Source of the DNA: Mycobacterium ahvazicum
GTDB lineage: Bacteria > Actinomycetota > Actinomycetes > Mycobacteriales > Mycobacteriaceae
NCBI RefSeq assembly: GCF_900176255.2
Contig: NZ_FXEG02000002.1
Location: 1,302,001 to 1,366,000, forward strand
DNA length: 64,000 bases
Direction: 5' to 3'
Positions 28,504-38,901 of the stretch are shown in pieces (position 1 is the first letter of the stretch; each line of letters opens with the position of its first letter). Under the pieces are notes generated by a model. That model was not told the DNA's origin. It searched no databases and saw nothing but the letters and a program-made list of their open reading frames with translations. A program made the position numbers and the translations under genes.

Positions 28504-30413
28504 CGTCCTGCCACGAAGAAGGCGGCTCCGGGGTCGCCGTTGCGGGCAAGGCAAGGATCGCCCTGGTGGGAAGTCCCAATGCGGGCAAGACGTCGGTGTT
28601 CAATCACCTGACCGGATTGCGTGCCAAGACCGGTAACTACCCGGGCGTCACCGTCGGGCGCAGCGTCGGCATCACCAAGGTCGACGGCGTCGAGGTCGCC
28701 ATCGAGGACCTGCCCGGCACCTACAGTCTCGACCCGATCAGCCCGGACGAGCAGGTGGTCTCCGACCTGTTGGGCGGCGAGGTGTACGGCGACGGGCCGC
28801 CCGACGCGATCGTCATCGTCGCCGACGCCACCACGCTGCACCGCTCGGTGATTCTGCTGGCTCAGGTGCTGCGGCTCGACCTGCCGTGCCTGGTGGTGCT
28901 GACCATGACCGACGAGCTGACCGCGCGCGGTGGCGGCATCTCCGTCGACGCGCTGGCGACGGCGCTGGGTGTCCCGGTGGTCGCGGTGGTGGCCAACCGC
29001 GGGGTGGGCATCGATACCCTGCGCGCCCAACTGGTGTCCTTCCACCAATGGCAACGGCCCCCGGTCCTGCCGCCGGCCGATGACGACGCCATCGACGGCT
29101 GGGGCAAGTCGGTGCTGGATGCGGCCTATTACCACGCGCCCCAACCGGATCGGCGGACGCGACGCATCGACGCCGTAGTGCTGCACCCGCTATGGGGGAC
29201 GGTGATCTTCTTCGCGGTGATGTTCTGCTTCTTCCAGGTCGTCTTCACCGTCGCCGCACCCCTGCAGGATCAGGTGGGGGACTGGCTCAACTCGTTGGGC
29301 ACTCTGGTCAGCAATCACGTCGGCAACTACGTCGTGCGCGGGCTGCTCGGCCAGGGGCTGATCGGCGGCGTCGGAACGGTGCTGCAGTTCATCCCGCAGA
29401 TCGTGTTGTTGTTCCTGCTGATCGCGCTGCTGGAGAATGTCGGCTACATGGCGCGCGCCGCATTCCTGATGGACAGGGTGATGGCCTCGACGGGGCTGGA
29501 AGGTCGCGCCTTCGTCGCGATGCTCTCGTCGTTCGCCTGCGCCATCCCCGGGATCATGGCCACCCGGACGCTGCCGTCGTCGCGGGACCGGATCGCCACC
29601 ATCATCACGGCGCCGCTGATGACCTGCTCGGCGCGGCTTCCGGTGTTCACGCTGTTGGTCGGCATCCTCGTGTCCCCGAAGACGCACTGGGGCGGGTTGA
29701 GCGCCCAGGGCGTCGCGATGTTCGCGCTCTACGTCTGTGGCGGCACCTCCGCCCTGATCGCCGCCGCGGTGTTCAAATCGACGATCCTGCGCAGCGATCT
29801 GCTGCCGTTCACGATGGAGCTTCCGCCCTATCGCTTCCCCTCACCCAAGAACGTGCTGATCACGATGTGGGATTCGGCGAAGATGTTCTTGCGCAAGGCC
29901 GGAACCATCATCTTGGGCACCTCGGTCGTGCTGTGGGTGCTGCTCAATCTGCCGGCGCGCCAAGCCGAGACCGCGAAGTTGTCGCCGGCCGACGCGACCG
30001 CCTACGTGATGGACCACAGCTTGGCCGCCGACCTCGGCAAGGCGGTCGGGCCGGTGTTCAAGCCGCTCGGATTCGATTGGCACGTCAACATCGCCCTGCT
30101 CGGTTCGATGTCGGCGCGCGAAGTGTTCGTGTCCACCCTGGGGCAGGTCGCGGCGGCCGAGAGCCCCGACGATCCGCACGAAGCGCTGGTCTCGTTGACC
30201 GACGACGAAGGCCACCAGGTGTTCACCGCGCCGACGGTCATCGCGCTGATGGCGTACTTCATCTATGCGCTGCAATGTATGTCGACCGTTGCGGTGATGC
30301 GCCGCGAGACCAACTCGTGGAAATGGCCCGCGATCGCGTGGTCCTACATGTTCGTCCTGGCCTGGCTGATGGCGTTTGCCGCCCGGTCGGTCGCGATAGC
30401 GCTGGGCGCATGA
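28500..30413 (+). CDS. feoB: Ferrous iron transporter FeoB
   Basis: Inner-membrane Fe(II) transporter with an N-terminal G domain, 637 residues. G1 GSPNAGKTS is at 24-32, G2 in NYPGVTVG, G3 DLPG; the G4 position reads TMTD instead of the usual NxxD. The membrane part has both Gate motifs: SFACAIPGIMATRT and PLMTCSARLPVFTLL. The ATG at 28500 overlaps the feoA stop (ATGA); the frame upstream of it is a feoA shadow. The stop overlaps the next gene (ATGA), so the three form a tight operon. Confidence 0.94.
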   Translation: MTSCHEEGGSGVAVAGKARIALVGSPNAGKTSVFNHLTGLRAKTGNYPGVTVGRSVGITKVDGVEVAIEDLPGTYSLDPISPDEQVVSDLLGGEVYGDGPPDAIVIVADATTLHRSVILLAQVLRLDLPCLVVLTMTDELTARGGGISVDALATALGVPVVAVVANRGVGIDTLRAQLVSFHQWQRPPVLPPADDDAIDGWGKSVLDAAYYHAPQPDRRTRRIDAVVLHPLWGTVIFFAVMFCFFQVVFTVAAPLQDQVGDWLNSLGTLVSNHVGNYVVRGLLGQGLIGGVGTVLQFIPQIVLLFLLIALLENVGYMARAAFLMDRVMASTGLEGRAFVAMLSSFACAIPGIMATRTLPSSRDRIATIITAPLMTCSARLPVFTLLVGILVSPKTHWGGLSAQGVAMFALYVCGGTSALIAAAVFKSTILRSDLLPFTMELPPYRFPSPKNVLITMWDSAKMFLRKAGTIILGTSVVLWVLLNLPARQAETAKLSPADATAYVMDHSLAADLGKAVGPVFKPLGFDWHVNIALLGSMSAREVFVSTLGQVAAAESPDDPHEALVSLTDDEGHQVFTAPTVIALMAYFIYALQCMSTVAVMRRETNSWKWPAIAWSYMFVLAWLMAFAARSVAIALGA

Positions 30414-30973
30414 TTCCGCTGCACGCCACGGCCACCGACGACCCGCGCCGGCTGCGCTGGGTGGTCGCGGCCGATCACCTGCCGCCGCATGGCACGGTCC
30501 GGGTCGCACCGGGCCGGCTGGGCGCCCTGCTGCGGGCCCGCGTGATCGACGAAATCGTGGTGGGTCCCGGCGGCATCCTGATCACGGTGGCCGGCACCTG
30601 GCGTGAACTGGGCGACGAGATCCGCGAGGCGCTCAGCGAGGCGCTGCAGCACCCGGGGAGTTGGACGGTCGACGAAACCCCTTTTGCCGCAGGCACTTTG
30701 GAAGCCGCGGTAACGGAGCTGCTGGCCGGCCCGGTGGGTGCGCTGGCCGCCTCGCACGGCGGATCGATCGAGCTGGTCTCGGTGGTCGGCCACCACGTGA
30801 CGGTGCGGCTGGCCGGCGCCTGCGACGGATGCCCGGGCGCGTCGGCCACGCTGCGCGACGCGCTGGAGCGCGAGCTGCGCCGGCGCGTCGACGATCAGGT
30901 AGTTGTCTCGTCCGAAAACGATTCGCCCTCACCATCTTTCGGTAAGAAGCTGCTGTCGTTGATAGTCCGCTGA
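30410..30973 (+). CDS. Nfu-type Fe-S scaffold protein (Nfu_N + NifU domains)
   Basis: A 187-residue protein starting at the ATG that overlaps the feoB stop. Residues about 10-90 resemble the Nfu_N domain (VIDEIVVGPGGILITVAG, then WRELGDEIREAL). Residues about 100-165 are a NifU C-terminal domain with the CxxC ligand pair in ACDGCPGA. Such proteins carry or assemble Fe-S clusters. Its coupling to feoAB suggests it receives imported iron, or takes the place FeoC holds elsewhere; that role is inference. The open frame upstream is a feoB shadow. Confidence 0.82.
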   Translation: MIPLHATATDDPRRLRWVVAADHLPPHGTVRVAPGRLGALLRARVIDEIVVGPGGILITVAGTWRELGDEIREALSEALQHPGSWTVDETPFAAGTLEAAVTELLAGPVGALAASHGGSIELVSVVGHHVTVRLAGACDGCPGASATLRDALERELRRRVDDQVVVSSENDSPSPSFGKKLLSLIVR

Positions 30974-31007
30974 GCGCGTCTTCGCTCGTCCCCGGTAGAA
31001 ATGAGCC

Positions 31008-31433
31008 ATGACGGAACTGTGGGTCGAACGCACCGGGACACGCCGCTACACCGGCCATAGCTCGCGGGGCGCGCAGGTTCTTGTCGGCTCCGAGGACGTC
31101 GAGGGCGTGTTCACCCCCGGCGAGCTGCTCAAGATCGCGCTCGCCGCATGCAGCGGGATGTCCAGTGACCAGCCGCTGGCCCGCCGGCTCGGCGACGACT
31201 ACCACGCGGTGGTCCGGGTGTCCGGCGACGCCGACCGTGACGAAGAGGTCTATCCACTGCTCTCCGAAACTCTCGAGCTGGACCTGTCCGGACTGTCCGA
31301 CGACGACAGGGAACGCCTGCTGGTGGTCGTGAACCGCGCGATCGATCTGGTCTGCACCGTGGGGCGCACCCTGAAGGCGGGTACCACGGTCAAGTTCGAG
31401 ATCGCCTCCGAAACCAAAAATGCCGGGTCCTGA
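31008..31433 (+). CDS. OsmC/Ohr-family protein
   Basis: A 141-residue OsmC-like protein (Rv2923c position). The family includes peroxiredoxin-like organic hydroperoxide reductases; here one conserved Cys is in LAACSGM (about 48) and the second in DLVCTVG (about 111). Domain order is normal. TAGAAA lies 6 nt before the ATG, a weak leaderless-type -10. The last 14 bp overlap the acylphosphatase gene. Confidence 0.85.
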   Translation: MTELWVERTGTRRYTGHSSRGAQVLVGSEDVEGVFTPGELLKIALAACSGMSSDQPLARRLGDDYHAVVRVSGDADRDEEVYPLLSETLELDLSGLSDDDRERLLVVVNRAIDLVCTVGRTLKAGTTVKFEIASETKNAGS

Positions 31434-31713
31434 CGTCCGGCTCACCGCCTGGGTGCACGGCATGGTCCAGGGTGTGGGTTTTCGCTGGTGGACTCGCTGC
31501 CGGGCGCTGGAGCTGGGCCTGACCGGCTACGCCGCCAACCAGGCCGACGGCCGTGTCCTGGTCGTCGCCCACGGGCCGCGGGAAGCCGGCGAGAAATTGC
31601 TGGAGCTGCTCGAAGGCGGTCATTCCTGGCCGTCCCGGCCCGGTCGTGTCGACAAGGTCGTGGCCGAGTGGTCGCAGCCGCGGGAGCAATTCGAGGGGTT
31701 CGTCGAGCGGTAA
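31420..31713 (+). CDS. acyP: Acylphosphatase
   Basis: A 97-residue enzyme hydrolysing acyl phosphates. Catalytic Arg22 is in QGVGFRWW and Asn40 in GYAANQADGRV, both intact. It overlaps the OsmC-like gene by 14 bp. In M. tuberculosis it is Rv2922A, also just upstream of smc. Full length for the family. Confidence 0.93.
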   Translation: MPGPDVRLTAWVHGMVQGVGFRWWTRCRALELGLTGYAANQADGRVLVVAHGPREAGEKLLELLEGGHSWPSRPGRVDKVVAEWSQPREQFEGFVER

Positions 31714-31731
31714 CGGCGACCGCATCGCCGA

Positions 31732-31785
31732 GCGTCACACTGGCGTGGCACCAGACCGCGACGGTCACGCTGGCGTGACGCTCGC
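31732..31785. repeat. Paired palindromic intergenic repeat, copy A
   Basis: Two palindrome-like units, GCGTCACACTGGCGTGGC (31732-31749) and GTCACGCTGGCGTGACG followed by CTCGC (31764-31785), separated by 14 nt. A second locus with the same two-unit layout is at 44110-44163. Copy A lies between acyP and smc. Confidence 0.55.
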
Positions 31786-31913
31786 CGGGAGGCGCATCGC
31801 CTTTTCAGTGACTGAAGTGGCCACTGTGGCCAGTGCGGCAGAGTGTGAACACCGGGTGTATCTCAAGCGAGCCGACACCCCGCGGTGACGGCGAGTCGGG
31901 GCGATTTGAGCGG

Positions 31914-31919
31914 TAGTCT
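31914..31919 (+). promoter_or_regulatory. -10 element TAGTCT, leaderless geometry (smc)
   Basis: TAGTCT ends 8 nt before the smc GTG at 31928, placing the transcript start at or within a base or two of the start codon. No ribosome-binding sequence precedes the GTG. Confidence 0.5.
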
Positions 31920-31927
31920 GGCTCGCC

Positions 31928-34900
31928 GTGTACCTCAAGAGTCTGACGCTGAAGGGCTTCAAGTCCTTCGCTTCGCCGACGACTCTGCGCTTCGAGCCGG
32001 GCATTACCGCCGTCGTCGGACCCAACGGCTCCGGCAAATCCAACGTGGTGGACGCGCTGGCGTGGGTGATGGGGGAGCAGGGCGCCAAGACGCTGCGCGG
32101 CGGGAAGATGGAAGACGTCATCTTCGCCGGCACCTCGTCGCGCGCCCCGCTGGGCCGCGCCGAAGTCACCGTGACGATCGACAACGCCGACAACGCGCTG
32201 CCGATCGAGTACTCCGAGGTGTCGATCACCCGGCGGATGTTCCGCGACGGCGCCAGTGAGTACGAAATCAACGGCGCCGGTTGCCGTTTGATGGACGTCC
32301 AGGAGCTGCTGAGCGACTCCGGCATCGGTCGCGAGATGCACGTGATCGTGGGACAGGGCAAGCTCGACGAGATCCTGCAGTCGCGACCCGAGGACCGCCG
32401 CGCGTTCATCGAGGAAGCCGCGGGTGTGCTCAAGCACCGCAAGCGCAAGGAGAAGGCCCTGCGCAAGCTCGACGCGATGCAGGCCAACCTGGCGCGGCTC
32501 ACCGACCTGACCACCGAGCTGCGGCGCCAGCTCAAACCACTGGGCCGCCAGGCCGAGGTGGCCCGACGTGCGGCGACCATCCAAGCCGACCTGCGCGACG
32601 CGCGGCTGCGGCTGGCCGCCGACGACCTGGTCAACCGGCAGGTGCAGCGCGACGCGATCCTGGAGGCCGAGGCCACCATGCGCCGCGAGCACGACGAGGC
32701 CGCCGGCCGGCTGGCCGTGGCTTCGGAGGAGCTGACCGCGCACGAGACGGCGCTGGCCGAGCTGTCGGTGCGCGCCGAGTCGGTCCAGCACACCTGGTTC
32801 GGCCTGTCGGCCCTGGCCGAACGGGTAGGCGCCACGGTGCGCATCGCCAGCGAGCGTGCCCAGCACCTGGATCTCGAGCCGGTGGCGACCAGCGACACCG
32901 ACCCGGACGCACTGGACGCCGAGGCCGAGCAGGTCGCGGCCGCCGAGCGCGAGCTGCTGGCTGAGCTGGATGCCGCCCGGACCCGGCTGGAGACCGCCCG
33001 CGCCGAGTTGTCCGAGCGGGAACGTGAGGCCGCCGAGGCCGACCGGGCGCATTTGGCCGCCGTGCGGGCCGAGGCCGACCGTCGCGAGGGCCTGGCCCGG
33101 CTGGCCGGTCAGGTCGAGACCATGCGGGCCCGGGTCGAATCGATCGATGACAGCGTCGCGCGGCTGTCCGAGCGCATCGAACACGGCGCGGCCCGCGCGC
33201 AGCAGGCCCGCGCGGAGTTCGAAACCGTGCAGGGCCGCGTCGGCGAACTCGATCAGGGCGAGGTCGGCCTGGACGAGCATCACGAGCGGACGGTGGCCGC
33301 ACTGCGGTTGGCCGACGAGCGCGTCGCCGAGCTGCAGGCCAGCGAGCGCGAGGCCGAGCGCCGGGTGGCGTCGCTGCGGGCCCGCATCGATGCGCTCTCG
33401 GTCGGGCTCGAGCGCAAGGACGGTGCGGCGTGGCTCACCCAAAACCACAGTGGCGCAGGGCTTTTCGGGCCCGTCGCGAAGCTGGTCAAGGTCCGTTCCG
33501 GCTATGAAACGGCACTGGCCGCGGTGCTGGGATCCGCGGCGGACGCGCTGGCCGCCGAAAACTTCGGCGCCGCCCGGTCCGCGGTCGCCGCGCTGAAGCA
33601 GGCCGACGGCGGCCGCGCTGCGCTGGTGCTGGGAGACTGGCCGGCCGATCATCCCCCGCCCGCGGCACCGCTACCCGACGGCGCGCTGTGGGCGCTCGAC
33701 CTGGTCGAGGCGCCGCAGCGGCTGCGGGGCGCGATGGTGGCCATGCTGTCCGGCGTCGCGGTGGTCAGCGACCTGGGCGCGGCGCTGGATCTGGTCGCGG
33801 GCCGGCCGCAGTTGCGCGCGGTCACCCTCGACGGCGACCTGGTCGGCCGCGGCTGGGTGAGCGGCGGTTCGGACCGCAAGCCGTCGACCCTGGAGCTCAC
33901 CTCGGAGATCGACAAGGCCGGCAGCGAGCTGGCCGCCGCGGAGTCGCAGGTGGCGCAGTTTTCCGCCGCCCTGTCCGGCGCCTTGACCGAGCAGCGCGGG
34001 CGCCAAGACTCGGCCGAGCAGGCGCTGGCCGCGCTCAACGAGTCCGACACCGAGATCTCGGCGATGTACGAGCAGCTGGGCCGGCTCGGGCAGGACGCCC
34101 GCACCGCCGAGGAGGAGTGGAACCGGCTGCTGCGCCAGCGCGAGGAGCTGGAGGCCGGGCGCGCCCAGACCGTCGAAGAGGTCACCGAACTCGAGACCCG
34201 GCTCCGCAACGCCCAGGCCAGCCAGCTCGCCCCCGCGGAAGACCCCGTCGATCGTCAGCGGATCGCCGCGGCGGCCGACACCGCCCGCGGCGTCGAGGTG
34301 GAGGCCCGGCTCGCGGTGCGCACCGCCGAGGAGCGGGCCAACGCCGTGCGCGGCCGGGCCGATTCGTTGCGCCGCGCGGCCGCCGCGGAACGTGAGGCGC
34401 GGGTGCGCGCCCAGCAGGCACACGCCGCGCGACTGCGGGCGGCCGCGGTGGCCGCGGCGGTGGCCGACGCCGGCCGGCTGCTCGCGGAGCGGCTGAACCG
34501 GGTGGTGGCCGCCGCATCGCAGATCCGCGACGCGATGGTCGCCGAACGCGAGGCGCGGTCGACGGCGATGGCGGCGGTGCGCAACGAGGTGCACACGCTG
34601 AGCACCCGGGTAGCGACACTGACCGACTCGCTGCACCGCGACGAGGTGGCCAACGCCCAGGCGGCGCTGCGCATCGAGCAGCTCGAACAAATGGTGCTCG
34701 AGCAGTTCGGCATGAGCCCGGCGGATTTGATCGCCGAGTACGGGCCGGCGATCGCGCTGCCGCCCTCCGAGCTGGAGATGGCCGAGTTCGAGCTGGCCCG
34801 CGAGCGCGGCGAGCAGGTCACCGCGCCCGCGCCGATACCGTACGACCGGCCCACCCAGGAGCGGCGGGCCAAGCGCGCCGAGCGGGAACTGGCGGAGCTG

Positions 34901-35527
34901 GGCCGGGTCAATCCGCTGGCCCTCGAGGAGTTTGCCGCGCTCGAAGAGCGCTACAACTTCCTGTCCACCCAGCTCGAGGACGTCAAGGCGGCCCGTAAGG
35001 ATCTGCTCGACGTGGTCGCCGACGTCGACGCCCGCATCCTGCAGGTGTTCAGCGAGGCGTTCGTCGACGTAGAGCGCGAATTCCAGGAAGTCTTCACGGT
35101 GCTGTTCCCCGGCGGCGAGGGCCGGCTACGACTGACCAACCCGGACGACATGCTCACCACCGGCATCGAGGTGGAGGCGCGTCCGCCCGGCAAGAAGATC
35201 ACCCGGTTGTCTTTGCTGTCCGGCGGCGAGAAGGCGCTGACCGCCGTCGCGATGCTGGTCGCGATCTTCCGCGCCCGCCCGTCGCCGTTCTACATCATGG
35301 ACGAGGTCGAGGCCGCGCTCGACGACACCAACCTGCGCCGCCTGATCTCGCTGTTCGAGCTGCTGCGGGCTCGCTCGCAGCTGCTGATCATCACCCACCA
35401 GAAGCCGACCATGGAGGTCGCCGACGCGCTCTACGGCGTCACCATGCAGGGCGACGGCATCACCGCGGTGATCTCGCAGCGTATGCGTGGACAAGAGGTC
35501 CAGCAGCTCGCCACCACGTCTTCTTGA
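31928..35527 (+). CDS. smc: Chromosome partition protein SMC
   Basis: Condensin ATPase, 1199 residues (M. tuberculosis about 1205). Walker [11 protein letters not shown] at 31-40; Ala/Glu/Arg-rich coiled coils about 170-490 and 660-1010; hinge between them (about 500-650, including [12 protein letters not shown]); C-terminal signature [12 protein letters not shown] near 1098 and Walker [16 protein letters not shown]. It starts at a GTG without Shine-Dalgarno behind a -10 hexamer. ftsY follows after 58 bp. Confidence 0.97.
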   Translation: MYLKSLTLKGFKSFASPTTLRFEPGITAVVGPNGSGKSNVVDALAWVMGEQGAKTLRGGKMEDVIFAGTSSRAPLGRAEVTVTIDNADNALPIEYSEVSITRRMFRDGASEYEINGAGCRLMDVQELLSDSGIGREMHVIVGQGKLDEILQSRPEDRRAFIEEAAGVLKHRKRKEKALRKLDAMQANLARLTDLTTELRRQLKPLGRQAEVARRAATIQADLRDARLRLAADDLVNRQVQRDAILEAEATMRREHDEAAGRLAVASEELTAHETALAELSVRAESVQHTWFGLSALAERVGATVRIASERAQHLDLEPVATSDTDPDALDAEAEQVAAAERELLAELDAARTRLETARAELSEREREAAEADRAHLAAVRAEADRREGLARLAGQVETMRARVESIDDSVARLSERIEHGAARAQQARAEFETVQGRVGELDQGEVGLDEHHERTVAALRLADERVAELQASEREAERRVASLRARIDALSVGLERKDGAAWLTQNHSGAGLFGPVAKLVKVRSGYETALAAVLGSAADALAAENFGAARSAVAALKQADGGRAALVLGDWPADHPPPAAPLPDGALWALDLVEAPQRLRGAMVAMLSGVAVVSDLGAALDLVAGRPQLRAVTLDGDLVGRGWVSGGSDRKPSTLELTSEIDKAGSELAAAESQVAQFSAALSGALTEQRGRQDSAEQALAALNESDTEISAMYEQLGRLGQDARTAEEEWNRLLRQREELEAGRAQTVEEVTELETRLRNAQASQLAPAEDPVDRQRIAAAADTARGVEVEARLAVRTAEERANAVRGRADSLRRAAAAEREARVRAQQAHAARLRAAAVAAAVADAGRLLAERLNRVVAAASQIRDAMVAEREARSTAMAAVRNEVHTLSTRVATLTDSLHRDEVANAQAALRIEQLEQMVLEQFGMSPADLIAEYGPAIALPPSELEMAEFELARERGEQVTAPAPIPYDRPTQERRAKRAERELAELGRVNPLALEEFAALEERYNFLSTQLEDVKAARKDLLDVVADVDARILQVFSEAFVDVEREFQEVFTVLFPGGEGRLRLTNPDDMLTTGIEVEARPPGKKITRLSLLSGGEKALTAVAMLVAIFRARPSPFYIMDEVEAALDDTNLRRLISLFELLRARSQLLIITHQKPTMEVADALYGVTMQGDGITAVISQRMRGQEVQQLATTSS

Positions 35528-35585
35528 GCGCCGGGCGGCGGCTGCCGCTGTCGGCTGCGCGGTGTGGCCCTGAAACAATGTCAGC

Positions 35586-36950
35586 GTGTCGCAAGGTCTT
35601 TGGATCGCCCTCGCCGTCCTCAGCGTTCTAGCCGCCCTGGTTGTCATCGTTGCGCTGGTCCTGGGGCTGACCCGGTACCGCCGCAGGCGGATCAACCTGA
35701 CCCGGACCGAGCCGGGCGCCCTGGACCGATCCGGGGGCTACGTCGCATCGTCGGGCATCACCTTCAGCCAGGGCGCGCCGACGGTCGACACCACCGGCCT
35801 GCCCGCGGTGGGCGACGACGCGACCATCCCGCGTGACGCGCCGCGGCGCACGATCTCCGACGTCCAGCTGCCGGCGCCGGAGGCCGAACCCGAGACCGTC
35901 ACGCCGCCGCCGGTCGCTCCGCCGGTTCCGGAGCCGCCCGCCCCACCGGTTCCCGAGTCGCCCGTCGCACCGGAGGCGCCCCCGGAAGCTGAACCGCAAG
36001 CCCCCGCGGCGGCCGAGATCGAGGAGATCGCGCCGACCGAGGGCCGGCTGGAACGCCTGCGCGGGCGGCTGGCGCGGTCCCAGAACGCGCTCGGGCGCAG
36101 CATGCTGGGCCTGATCGGCGGCGGCGACCTGGACGAAGACTCGTGGCAGGACGTCGAGGACACCCTCCTGATCGCCGACCTGGGCCCCGTCGTCACCGAA
36201 TCGGTGGTCTCACAGCTGCGCAGCCGGCTGGCCAGCAGCAACGTCCGCACCGAGGCCGACGCCCGGGCGGTGCTGCGCGACGTGCTGATCAAAGAGCTGA
36301 AACCCGAGATGGATCGCTCGATTCGGGCACTGCCGCACGACGACCACCCGTCGGTGCTGCTGGTCGTCGGCGTCAACGGCACCGGCAAAACCACCACGGT
36401 CGGCAAACTGGCACGGGTGCTGGTGGCCGACGGCCGGCGGGTGGTGCTGGGCGCCGCCGACACCTTCCGGGCCGCGGCCGCCGATCAACTGCAGACCTGG
36501 GCGTCTCGGGTGGGTGCCGAAGTGGTGCGCGGCGCCGAGGGCTCCGATCCGGCGGCGGTGGCCTTCGATGCCGTCGACAAGGGCATCAACACCGGCGCCG
36601 ACGTCGTGCTGATCGACACCGCGGGCCGCCTGCACACCAAAGTGGGCCTGATGGACGAGCTCGACAAGGTCAAACGCGTGGTAACCCGGCGTGCCGCCGT
36701 GGACGAGGTGTTGCTGGTCCTCGACGCCACGATCGGGCAGAACGGCCTGGCCCAGGCGAAGGTTTTCGCCGACGTCGTCGACATCACCGGCGCGGTCCTG
36801 ACCAAGCTGGACGGAACGGCCAAGGGCGGCATCGTTTTCCGGGTGCAGCAGGAACTCGGCGTGCCCGTGAAACTGGTCGGCCTCGGTGAAGGCCCCGACG
36901 ATTTGGCGCCTTTCGAGCCGGCCGCATTCGTGGACGCCCTGCTCGGCTGA
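35586..36950 (+). CDS. ftsY: Signal recognition particle receptor FtsY
   Basis: SRP receptor GTPase, 454 residues. One N-terminal membrane anchor at about 5-28 (LWIALAVLSVLAALVVIVAL), a Pro/Glu/Ala-rich linker at about 95-150, then NG domains: N about 155-255, G1 GVNGTGKTTTV near 260, G3 DTAGRLH, G4 TKLDGTAKGG. The start is GTG, with AACAAT 6 nt before it, a poor leaderless-type -10. The SRP partner Ffh is encoded at 44205-45761. Confidence 0.96.
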   Translation: MSQGLWIALAVLSVLAALVVIVALVLGLTRYRRRRINLTRTEPGALDRSGGYVASSGITFSQGAPTVDTTGLPAVGDDATIPRDAPRRTISDVQLPAPEAEPETVTPPPVAPPVPEPPAPPVPESPVAPEAPPEAEPQAPAAAEIEEIAPTEGRLERLRGRLARSQNALGRSMLGLIGGGDLDEDSWQDVEDTLLIADLGPVVTESVVSQLRSRLASSNVRTEADARAVLRDVLIKELKPEMDRSIRALPHDDHPSVLLVVGVNGTGKTTTVGKLARVLVADGRRVVLGAADTFRAAAADQLQTWASRVGAEVVRGAEGSDPAAVAFDAVDKGINTGADVVLIDTAGRLHTKVGLMDELDKVKRVVTRRAAVDEVLLVLDATIGQNGLAQAKVFADVVDITGAVLTKLDGTAKGGIVFRVQQELGVPVKLVGLGEGPDDLAPFEPAAFVDALLG

Positions 36951-36973
36951 AACCCCTTACACGGCGGCCGTTT

Positions 36974-37017
36974 CGTTAATGACGCCGAAACATGGTGGCC
37001 CCAACTCGGAAACAACC
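36974..37017. promoter_or_regulatory. Candidate GlnR-type site before amt-glnB-glnD
   Basis: The 143-bp gap between ftsY and amt contains CGTTAATGACGCCGAAAC (36974-36991) and AACTCGGAAACAACC (37003-37017). The second fits an AC-n9-AC spacing described for actinobacterial GlnR sites; the first only loosely resembles one. The position ahead of an ammonium/PII operon makes nitrogen control plausible. Weak by sequence alone. Confidence 0.3.
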
Positions 37018-37093
37018 ATTGCGCAAGGTTCTGGATCAGGTCATCAGGCACATGTCTGATGACCCGTTCAGGGCCGACCGGAGGTGATAGCGA

Positions 37094-38856
<1,763 letters not shown>

Positions 38857-38901
38857 CGCTAGCCGCAAGTTGAGGTTCCAGCCCGGGCGGGCCGGGAGGT
38901 T

